Shown here: one piece after another, positions 10,793-22,600 of the stretch | Layout of the letters: each line of letters begins with the position of its first letter | Numbering within the stretch: position 1 is the stretch's first letter | NCBI GenBank assembly: GCA_900491605.1 | Contig: UESW01003883.1 | Location: 124,001 to 188,000 of the forward strand | Source of the DNA: Calamus simplicifolius | Taxonomy: Eukaryota; Streptophyta; Magnoliopsida; Arecales; Arecaceae | Direction of reading: 5' to 3' | Length of the DNA stretch: 64,000 nt | Notes under the pieces: generated by a model | Seen by the model: only the letters and a program-made list of their open reading frames with translations | Told to the model about the DNA's origin: nothing | Databases searched by the model: none | Made by a program: the position numbers and the translations under genes

Positions 10793-13700
10793 ATGGCTGT
10801 TGCCGCTCCCGGCCAGCTGAATCTTGAAGAGCCCCCCTCGTGGGGGTCTCGGAGCGTCGACTGCTTCGAGAAATTGGAACAGATTGGTGAAGGCACATAC
10901 GGGTGAGTGCAAGAACTGTCAAAGTTCTCTCATTTACTATTGGTTTGCTTGTTGTTAAGCATAAGATTTTGTAAGTCTCTGTTGGAGAATTAGGATGGAT
11001 TTACTTTTTTTTTTTAAATGGCACAAAATTTCGATGAAACCAAGAATTGGGGCTTCTATTTTTGCCTTTTTGTTACTTAGAAATAGCATGGAATTCGGTG
11101 CCACTTGGTGTGTAAGGCATCGCACTTCATTATGAATATATTGGTGGTGTATTTGTTTTCTGGACGTCTTCATCAGTATGAAATACATATCCACATGTTA
11201 ATGTCTTCTTGTTTGTATTCGTGCTTGAGGTTTTGATGGAAATTCTTTAAGTTGCTCTTTATTGTCTTATGAAAGGCATCTGGAGGTTTTTGTACCGTCT
11301 GTATTATTGTATACACTTTATTAATTTGCATATGTTAACATCCTTGACTTATTATTTTTTGGTTTGGTCCTAAAAGATTATGATTTCTTTTTCTCTTATG
11401 ATGGTTACAGGCAGGTTTACATGGCGAGAGAAGTAAGAACAGGGGAAATAGTGGCCCTGAAGAAAATTAGAATGGACAATGAAAGAGAAGGGGTATGCCT
11501 TTTTGTTCTATCAATGTGCTTGGGGAAATTCTTCAAATTGAAGAGTTGAAATGTTTGTCCTCTAGCTAGGCTAACATTTTGTTGGCCTTGCAGTTTCCTA
11601 TAACAGCCATACGTGAAATCAAAATTCTGAAGAAGCTGCATCATGAAAATGTTATCCAATTGAAAGAGATTGTGACCTCTCCAGGTTCTATCCATGGTCA
11701 CATGCGAACTCCTCTTTGTGTATGGCAAGTTTGTCTTATCATTCTAACTTTTTTGGTTCAAATTACCAGGTCCTGAAAAGGATGAACAAGGAAAGCCAGG
11801 TGTGTTTTGTTCAGTACCTTAGCTATCTAGTTATATATTTTTTTCTCCATTGACAAATTCAGTGTTATTTTCTATTTTTCTGCCTATCCATCTTTACTGG
11901 TAGGGAATCCTGATGTTCTTCAAATTGTTGATGTTGCAGATGGCAACAAGTATAAAGGAAACATCTATATGGTTTTTGAGTACATGGATCATGATTTGAC
12001 TGGCCTTGCAGATCGTCCTGGGATGAGGTTCACAGTACCCCAAATTAAGGTATCAAGAAGCCCTCTACAATGATGTGTTTTTCTTCATTTTACTGACTAC
12101 TGATTGTCTACTTCTGCTGTTTGGTCATCTTCAATCAGTGCTACATGAGGCAGCTGCTAACAGGTCTTCATTATTGTCACGTCAATCAAGTGCTCCATCG
12201 TGATATTAAAGGTAGTACAAAGTATTGCATGTTTTTGAATTAAGGCTTTGTTGTTGTACAAAGTATTGCAAGTGCAATATGGTGTGTGTGTGTAAGAAAC
12301 CTTGACTTTGCTGCTGATTTGATGTTATTATTGTGACTGGTGCAGGTTCTAATCTTCTAATTGATAATGAGGGAAATCTAAAACTTGCTGATTTTGGCCT
12401 TGCGCGATCATTCTCTAGTGATCACAATGGAAACCTAACAAATCGTGTGATCACTTTGTGGTATAGGTAAATTCTTCCGTTCTTCATAAACATTTGAAGA
12501 AATGCTGATTTCCATATGCATATAACTTTATGTTTCTTCTGGTTCAACAAAATACACCACTCTCTGTATCTGAATGGATAAGTTTCATTGTGTTTTTGGT
12601 GACAGGCCTCCAGAGTTGCTGCTTGGAACTACAAAGTATGGTCCGGCTGTTGACATGTGGTCTGTTGGTTGTATCTTTGCAGAACTTCTGCATGGGAAAC
12701 CAATCTTACCGGGAAAGAATGAGGTATTGTGCTTCTGATTGAATCTTTACATATTCTTTTGTTTTTAGGGGTCTTATTACTTCTGGTTCATATTAGGCCA
12801 GTCTGGTCCTTATGTTCATTCAGGACTTAGGGGTGTTTGTATAGACAAGCGTCATGATTATGTTCTGAGTGCTTGTATGACCATGGGAGGCTCTAAAGAT
12901 TCTCAATATTTACAAGTTTTGGTAGGACTTGGAGCACTTATTTTCACTCTGAATCTTTTTAAAGTAGATGGCATTCTTAATAAAACTAAGCCTATGATAT
13001 ATGGAGGAAGTCTTATGATAGTATATATGACTTTCAGAAATTTTAGTTGACACACTTGAATAGTAAGTAGAGGAAAAAAATGTTTACCATGCTATTATCA
13101 ATAGATAAACACATTATAATGAGTGACTGAGATGCCATTTACTAGAATATATGGAGCAAATCCAAGACAAGTAAAGCTAATGGTGGAGGATCAGTGGCAG
13201 GGCTTTTTAACATGATTAATGACCGAAGGACATGAATATTAATTTGGAGAAAATGATGGGGTTTACTGAGAAAGGTCTTTATAATTTTCATTTAGGTTTG
13301 AATAAACTAACCAAGAAGGGAGGGTGAGAGGATTTTTGAGTTACGGTTAAATAAATGTTAAAAACACCACACAAAAGTAGGGTATTAGATGAGCGGTATA
13401 GCTGTCAAGGCTAATTAGGCTTTTACTTTGATTTTGCTTTTGGAAATAAGGAAAATGCATGGAGTTTATGAGGAGGGACTTGATTCAAAAATTGATAGTC
13501 ATTCACAACTATTTATAATTCTGTTTAATTGTTTACAGCTGAGATATTAGGTGAGTACTTGCATGTGAATTCTACAATAATTCAGGGGATTTGAATGCAC
13601 ATTTTGTGCGCATCAATTTATCATGGACAAAAGGAATCTTCAGGTGATTGCTATTGTTCTGAGGATTTTCTTCATCTTATAGGGGTATAAAGGAAGAAAG

Positions 13701-16469
13701 TGAGGCTATTCAGTGGTCATATCACATCAAAGCAGCACAAAAAAGCTAAATTGTTGTTTAATTTTTAGGTAGTTCCAGCTGCACTAGGGGCTATTATTAC
13801 TGATTGATGTTTCTTTCATAAAGGAAAATGATTAAAGCAACAGGCAGGTGTTATTGATGCAAATGACAAATCAGATCTTTGCATCTTTATGCATCGAATC
13901 CTTGATAAGTAACAATATCAATTACTATTACAATAATATTAACAGTAACATATAGCAATATGCAATAAGAATAAGATAACGTGATACCTTATTCTAAATG
14001 GTTACCAGTATATGGAGAAAAGGGGGCCTAATGTTTCTTCTACGAAGTTCAAGAAGAAGCATGCTCGCCACCAGATCTCATGCATGCACTTGTAAATAAA
14101 AGGGCATATTAGTGATGATCTTTATTCTTATGATCATGAAATTAGTGAAAACCACGTTATGCATATTGAACATAACATTGAGAACCCTTGATTTTGTTGC
14201 TTAACATCTTTAGTCTGCAGTTTATTTTTTTAATGGTTTCTTTATACATGCAGTTGTCTATAAAGGAATTATTAGAATTGTCTTCTTGGATACAAATACT
14301 CAAATGAGGACTGCAGTTTTCAGTTGGTAAAGAAAATCTAAGACATCATAGGTTTCATATTTAGGAAGTCTTGTTGTTGGTTAGTTTTACACATCAATTA
14401 GTGAGTCTGTTTTCTACAATTATTTTTGGTAAAGAATCATAATATTGAGCCATTTCTAAGATTTTACTTATCTAAACTTATCATGGTGGAAATAAGTTGA
14501 TTATCACATGCAGTCGATTGTTTAATACTTAGAATCAAAGTTTTATGTCTCAGTATCAGGTATTGTACAACACTGTACTAACAAATGGTAAAGGTGCTAA
14601 GTTGGGACACCACTTATATCATGTGTCAGTATGGTATTGTATTTATCTCCTATATTGGTTCCCTATCAATATTGAATGTTATGTCTAGGACTGGTACAAT
14701 TCAGTATGCAGTTTACCCTTTTTCTTTTCTGATATAGTTCACCTTTCTCTTTTTTGCTGACTTTAGGATTTTGTATTAATTTTAGAGGTTATGTTAAATG
14801 GGATTAGTTTTAGTTTGAAGTAAGATATGGATTTATCATTGGACTCTTTGTTCATAATCAGCTAAGCAAATGCTGTACCAATTTGTTTGATGTGAACTAT
14901 ATTCTTTATGGTAAATACAAGTGTAGTTGTTTAATTTGCTTAAGTTTTATATTTTCCTTATTTAAGGCTTTCAAAGTTGAAATATAACATTATGTTACTG
15001 ACTGTTTTCTGCAGCCAGAGCAACTAACTAAGATATTTGAACTCTGCGGAACTCCGGATGAGGTCAACTGGCCTGGTGTTTCTAAAATTCCATGGTATAA
15101 CAATTTTAAACCTTCACGGCCAATGAAGAGACGTCTCAGGGAGGTTTTCAAGCAGTGAGTGACTTGGTATCCTTTGCTCTCTTTTCGTCTGTGTAGTTAG
15201 ATCTGGCATGAGATGTTTTTTGATAAGCAATGTATTAATGAGAAGGTAAGAACTTTTGCAATTTTGGATATTGTTTTGTTCATGTCCATGTTAAAATGTG
15301 ATGTGTGGTTTGACAGTTTTGACCGGCATGCTCTGGAGTTGCTAGAGAGAATGTTGACACTGGATCCATCCCAGGTAATTCATCAATTTACTGCCTAAAA
15401 TGCAGTTAGAAAATTTAATGACAGAGGGCTAATGAATGCATGTTGGATTATTTTTACAACATCATCATTGACTTCTTACAAGTGTTAGTTTATATATCAT
15501 AACTTTTATGCATGATTTTATTTGTGTGGCTTCATTACCAACTTTTAAGTTTTCATACTGGTGTTATATGTGCTTGTATTTTATTGTTTTAATCTGGTAG
15601 AAATGGATCAAAATTATCCTCTTCTTGTTCCTATTAATGTATCTGAGGAGAAACTTGATGCAAATGCATCAGTTATTGAAATCCATGGGTACATTAAAGT
15701 AGTGTTGTAGTTTGACTTAAATGGCAGCAGAATGTCCTTCATCTGAAGAATTTAGATGATTCTTAGAATTATGATTGACGTCAACATAAATACTACATGA
15801 AGAGGTAACAATCCATCAGTATTCAGTAATCTTCTTGAAGTATAGGCTACATATTAGTAATATGGGCTATGCTGAGTGAGGCTTGAGCTTTTGCTTGAGA
15901 AATCCATGAGACAGGTTCTCTAAATTCCTTGACACATATCCATAAGTGGTGGTGCATAATAATTTGTATTAGGCTGGAAAATGACAAGCTTTTACGGTTA
16001 CCTAATTAGAAAATGCAATTTTACCTTTTTTTTTATTTATTCATTAAAAAAAGAGGGCACTAGTTCAGTTAACACTAATTTAAATGGCAGATCTTTTAAA
16101 CAACAATAATAACAATAACAAAGCCTTAATCCCAAACTAGTTGGGCTGGCTACATGAATCTTTTTTCTCCATTTAACTCTGTTTTGAGTCATTTTTTTGT
16201 AAGATGCAAAAATTCTAAGTCTTTCTTTATCATTTTTGCCATATGATTTTCAATGTACTTCTATCACTTTTTTTCTTTACATATATCACGTCATTCCTCC
16301 GCACATATACATTTCTAGGTCTACATTGCATATGTCCAAACCATTTAAGTCATCCTTTCCTTAATTTATTCTCGATTGGAGCTACCTTTACCTTTTTATA
16401 AATGATTTTATTTCTTATTCTATCTTTACCATACATTCATCTTAAAACTCTCATTTCTGCCACATTCAT

Positions 16470-16504
<35 letters not shown>

Positions 16505-16594
16505 GTATACATACATATATATATATATGTATGTATGTATGTATGTATACATACATATATATGTATGTATGTATGTATGTATACATACATATAT

Positions 16595-16626
<32 letters not shown>

Positions 16627-19600
16627 CAAACTACCTAATATTTTGTGCCATAAAGCATTATTAATATGGACACATTATTTGATTAGCTTACAGTTGGTCA
16701 ATATAGAATAAAGCTGAAGCGGGATTTTATGGTTGGTCTAGCAGACTAAAAGAGATACGTGCACACTACAGTGCGCAAGAGTTTTCCTTTTAGGAGAACT
16801 TGTGAAAATAATCATGGTCCTTTCTTATGTTACAGGGATGAGCTGTGCAAGGATTGCACTCTTACGAAACAAAATAAGAATATAATCATAACATTGTTGT
16901 CATCTGAGAGCTATTTGCCTCAAGGGATAAGCCTAACTGTTGCCGCCAGATCACTTTTAATGAGCGTCAGATGAGGAGAAATCTTCGCGGGTCTTAAAGG
17001 GAATGGCGGGACCCTTTCCTCTACTCAGGAACCTGCAAGAAAAGTCCCGGACCAGGGCTCCAGCGGGGACCCTCCGATGCCCAAGTTAGTGATTTGGGGA
17101 ACAAGGATTATATTTTTTAATGACTGGATAGAGCTTAAGCCCCCTACCTTAAGGGTCGGAGGCTTTTTATACCTGTTTGGGGATCCCTCTTACCCTTCAT
17201 TCGTAGTGGTCGAGTTCCTTTTTGGACGGTTATTGATTTTCCGTCTTCAACATGCCACAAAGGACGGGTAATGGGACTGAACGTGGGGGGCCACACCCGA
17301 CGTTAGTGGCACCAGGGGAGGCACGTTCATTGCACATGTCGCCGAGCATGTTCGGGGTGGAGTAATCTGCCATTCTCAAGGGAAGTGGGCCACGTAACTT
17401 GGACGTGGATGACCGTCGCCGAGGCTGATACCGAGGCCGACGTCGAGGTCGACATCGAAGCCGGCGCCGAGGCCGACGCCGAGACCGTTGCCAAAGTCGA
17501 TGCTGAGGCCGACGCCAAGGCCGAGATGAGCCGCGGCCGATGCGGAGATCGAGACGGGCCGAGTCTGATGCCAAGGCCGAAGTGGGCCGTGGCCGACGCC
17601 GAAACTGGCACCAAGGCTTAGACGGGCCGCGGCTGATGCGGAGATTGAGATGGGCCGTGGTGAGCCTAACGCCAAGGGATTGGATTATCGCCAGACCACG
17701 TGACATAGGGCTCGTGATCCCGATGTCTTGCGGGTCATTTAGCCTGATCAGCTACATCAGATGCCCCTCCGCCCCTGAGCTGGTGTCACCGTTTAAGTGA
17801 AAGGGGCATCGAATCGTTAGCGGCTGATCCCCATATCGCGTTGAAAGGTGTCCGCACACATGTCCTTGATAAGACAGCCCCTTTAAGACGATATGATTGT
17901 GGGGCGTCATCATCTCCGCATCCTAACCGTCAGATTCGCCTCGAGGCTAGGAAGCAGTCCGAGATCTCCGAAATATCGGCGACCATCATTGAGTCATCAA
18001 ATCCCTGGCATCAATACGCTCTCATTGGTTTGAGGTCTCATCTACTGCGCGTCCGGAGCGTCGCCGCAGTCCTCAATGAATAGCGTCCGCGTGGCCGGCG
18101 CATCGGGTGGGACGATTTTGAAAATGTTGATAAGAAATATATAAGCAAGGACGTGCTCTAACTTCAATTTCACCTACTGCACAGAGTTTCTTCTTCTTTC
18201 AGCCTGAGAGCCTCTCCAATTTCTTCTTCATCTGCCCAGGTTAGTCCCCATGCCTTCTCAGTCGCCTTCTTCTAATTCGTCCTCTCGGTCCTCCACAAAC
18301 CAGGTCCCTCTAACCCGTAGGGCTACGGCCAGGGAATCGGCTGTTAGTAGTCCGCCTGTAGCTGTAACTCCACCTCCTAGGGTAGCTTCGTCATCTAGGG
18401 CAAGCAGAGGTTCCCCCGAAGGGACCGTCTCCACGGTTACTTCTGTCGACCTTGCGACCTTTAGGGCGGCCTATAGGATACCTGAAGAGGTGCGACTGAT
18501 CGCACCAGGACCCAATGACAGGGTGACCTCTCCCCCTCGGGGGGTCGCCCTTTATGAGGAGTTTTTGAAAGCCGGTCTTCGTCTTCCTCTTCACCCTTTC
18601 ATCATCAATCTCCTCGATAGGTATAATTTGGTGGCTCAACTAGTTCCCAACTCAATCAGGGCCATTTGTGCCTTCTTAGTGTTGACCCGCCTTCAAGGCC
18701 TCCCGAGTAACGTCTCCCTTTTCCGCAGTCTCTACACGATTCGGGTTCAATCTGGCTGGTGGTTATTTGCCCCCCGGCCAGGTAGCCCTTAGGCTAGGTC
18801 TCCCTTCGTCCATAAAGGGGTGGAAATCCCGATTCTTCTTCGCCGAGGTGGATGGGGTAAGAAGGGAATGGGGCATGCCCAATACCGAGGCTAACAAGAA
18901 CATCTCGGTAGTACCGAGAGATCAAGAAGCCTTCAATCTGGGTAGAGCCCTTAGGCTAGGTCTCCCTTCGTCCATAAAGGGGTGGAAATCCCGATTCTTC
19001 TTTGCCGAGGTGGATGGGGTAAGAAGGGAATGGGGCATGCCCAATACCGAGGCTAACAAGAACATCTCGGTAGTACCGAGAGATCAAGAAGCCTTCAATC
19101 TTCTCCTGGCGACTGAACTCCCATCATATCGAGAGCTATTGTCGGAGGACAACCTCCGACACGCCGGCATCGCTCCCGATGACGGTGAGGGCCTCTTTGA
19201 AGATAGCATTTTTCTTTCGCTCCCCTTTCTCTTTCTTCTCCTTTTGTTTTTTTTTAAAAGACATCGGTTCTTGTGCAGCTATGAAGATCACAATCCCGGC
19301 CGAGGCTTTCCACAAGGCCGCTGTTAAGAGGAGGAAAGGGCAGAGTGACGAAGCCGAGGGATCGAGGAAGATGCCTCGGTCCCGATCGCCACCTGCGCCC
19401 CGGAACGTCTCCAAGCTTCCTACTCCATCGCCACCTCCCCGTCGATCCCCTATACTATCACCGCCGCTGCCTCCACGACGATCTCCTACTCCACTGCCGC
19501 CGCGGCGATCACCCACACCACTGCTACCGTCGGAGCCCATCGATCTGACCATGGGTACGCCGTCCGAGGAGTTGAGGGCCCATCCCATCCAGTCAACCGA

Positions 19601-22600
19601 GCACCCTGATTCGCTGACTACTAGGCCGATCCCGAGGGAAGCGCCTCAAGCCAGTAAAGGGGCATCGGTTGATAAGAGGCAGAAGGCCGTTGTGGGCTAC
19701 GAGGCCCGCAGCGCCGCGTCCGAGCCCACAGGAGATAGGATGGGACCGGTTTCCTCGCGACCATCTCTTATGAATCACCCTCACCTCGCCGAGAAGCTAC
19801 TATCAGCGGCATCCACTCCTGCTATTCGAGAGGAGATCATGCGGACCAACTCTCGAATCCTCTTCAAAGATTGCAGACGGCCCTGCTCCGGGTAAGCAAC
19901 CGTTTACATCCTAATCCTGTTCATTTTCCATATGTTTACTTCGGGTAAGTGACATCAGCCTGGATGTGCAGATGGTAAATATCTTCAGTCATACCCAAGC
20001 CCTTGTTGCCAGTGGGGAGCGTCGGCTTGATCGCTGCCGACGGGAAGCTTTCGAGTACTGGGACCGGGCTACGAAAGCTGAAGATGCCCTCAAGCTGACT
20101 CAGGCTGGAGAGGCGGAGAGGCTCGAAATAGTTTAGTCTCAGCGCGGGCCGAGTCAATACAGCACAACAACAGATGCGCAAGGTCCTCGAGCGTGCTCTC
20201 ACGGCTGAGGGGAAGTTGACGGCCGCTGAGGTGGAATTGGCCGACATCAAGGCCCAACTCGAAGCGGTGAAGTCCGAGTTGAGATCTTCCGAGAAGAAGA
20301 TTGAAATCGCCGAGGAAGTGGCCCGCTTGGCTGACATCAAAATTGCCGAGGCCACGGAGGCAGTGAAAGCCGCCGACAAGAAGTCAGCCGAGGCTGAAGC
20401 GGTGGCTCGGGCTGCTGAGAAGAAGGTGGCCGAAGTGGCGGAGAAAGCCTTGGAGAGCTACCGAAATTCCGAGGTCTTCATCGAGGAGGTGGCCGAAGCG
20501 AGGGCCGGCGCCTACCTTCAAGGTTTTTATTGCTGCCGAGACAAGGCAGTGAGGGTCTTTGGTGTTGAAGGCCTTAAAGACTTAGAACCCGAAGAAGAAG
20601 ACCTTGAGGACGAAGAGGCCAACCAGGGTTCCGCTCCGGCCGACAATACCGCCCCCCAGCCGATGCCGCTCCAGCAAAGAACTGAAGTCTCGCCTGCGGT
20701 CTTGGCTCTTTTTTTTTAACAATGTACTCAAGTCCGACTATGGTCGGCATTTTGTAAAAGCTTAGTTGATCAATGAAAAGAAAGCATCTTTTGACATGTG
20801 TGTCGAATTACTGATCCTTTCCTTTTTTCAACGTTATCGAGATTTAGCTTCCCAAGCCGCTAGCCCGCTGTAATCTATTGGTGTATGTAGGAGTTGCGTA
20901 GAATCACACCAACCCAGTCAAAACGAGGTCACTTATAGCTTAGTTAGGGACGTTTTGGGATCGGTATGCGCTGATCCCTGATTGCCGATGTCAGGTTGCT
21001 CACAAGCCAAACATTCTTGTGATCCCGATCCTTCGGCTTTATTTTGTTGAGAGGCCTTATAATGTTGCCTTGCCGGCATGTTTCGTGTGTCATTCCGCCG
21101 ACGGGCATTTAAAGTGGTACTGCGGGAGTGACCCGATACCGTGCCAGTGAGCCTCTTAACCCCGAAATGGTGACCCGAGGGTGTCACAGCCAGCTTTTCA
21201 ACCCCGAAGGGTGACCTGAGGGTGCTGTGACCAGGCTCAGGGTCTTTTCAACCCCGAAGGGTGACCTGAGGGTGCTATGACTAGGCTCAGGATCTTTTCA
21301 ACCCCGAAGGGTGACCTGAGGGTGCTGTGACCAGGCTTAGGGTATAACACCGGAACTTGGATTCTGCGCCGATGCAAGAGTTGGGATTTGGTGCCGACGC
21401 GGGAGTTAGTATTTGGCGCCGACGCGGGAGTCGAGCTTTGGTGCCGATGCGGGGGTCGGGCTTCGGCCACATTATCGTAGGACAGAGGCAATGCGAAGTG
21501 ATGCATAAGAAGTGCATCTTTGTTTCAATAAAATCGAAGAGTGGGGTATCCAAACCTACAAACATTCAGTTGAGCACGTCACTGGTAGTACTGGCGAAGG
21601 TTGTCGGAATTCCAAGTTCGAGGAAGCGACCTCCCGTTGAGCTCTTCGAGTCGATAAGCTCATCGATGAAGGGCCTCCATGACCCGATAGGCCCCCTCCC
21701 AATTAGGTGATAATTTTCCTCCCTCCGTTGGCCTCGAGACCTCGGCTTTCCGGAGGACCAAGTCCCCGGGATGGAACATCCGGGGTCTAACGCGGGCGTT
21801 GTAATACCTTGCCGCTTTCTATCGATAAGCGGCCATCCTGATCCGCGCTTGATCGCGCGTCTCCTCAATGAGATCCAAAGTGGCCCTCAGTTGGGTTGAG
21901 TTGTCCTCCTCATTGTAGGCTTCCACTCGAGGACTGGGGACCCTGATTTTCACTGGAATGACGGCCTCGGATCCGAAAACAAGACTGAATGGGGTTTCGC
22001 CGGTGGGAGTTCTTGGAGTTGTATGGTAGGCCTGCAGGACATGGGGAAGTTCTTCCATCCATCTCCCTTTAAAGTCATCGAGCCGTGTCCGAAGCCCCTG
22101 AAGAATAGTACGATTAGTTACTTCGGCCGTCCCATTGGTCTGTGGGTGTCCGACGGAGGTGAATCTCTGATTGATTCCTAACTCGCTACAAAATTCTCTA
22201 AAGGAGGCATTATCGAACTGTCGACCGTTGTCTGTGATGAGAGTGTTGTGAAGTCCAAAACGACAAATTATGGACTTCCAAAAGAAGGTTCTCACTCTTG
22301 TTTCGGTTATTTTGGCTAGAGCTTCGGCCTCTACCCATTTGGTGAAGTGGTCGATAGCGACTAGCAAAAACCTTCATTGACCGAAGGCAGGGGAAACGGT
22401 CCCAAAATGTCCATTCCCCATTGGGCGAAGGGCCACGGAGCAGAAATGGGACTCAAGTGAGAGGTGGGCCGCCGCTGGACGTTGGCGTGCCATTGGCAAT
22501 TGTCACATTTTCGCACCAATTCGGCCGCATCTTCTCGCATGGTGAGCCAATAATAGCCTTAACGAAAGGCTTTATACGCTAGCGCTCTGCCCCCCAGATG

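Noticed and set aside
17230..17706. ORFs with GLGVGLG or RRPRRRPRC strings in the Gypsy B LTRs
   Set aside because: Translations of a GCCGAGGCCGAC-type repeat in both LTRs, not genes.
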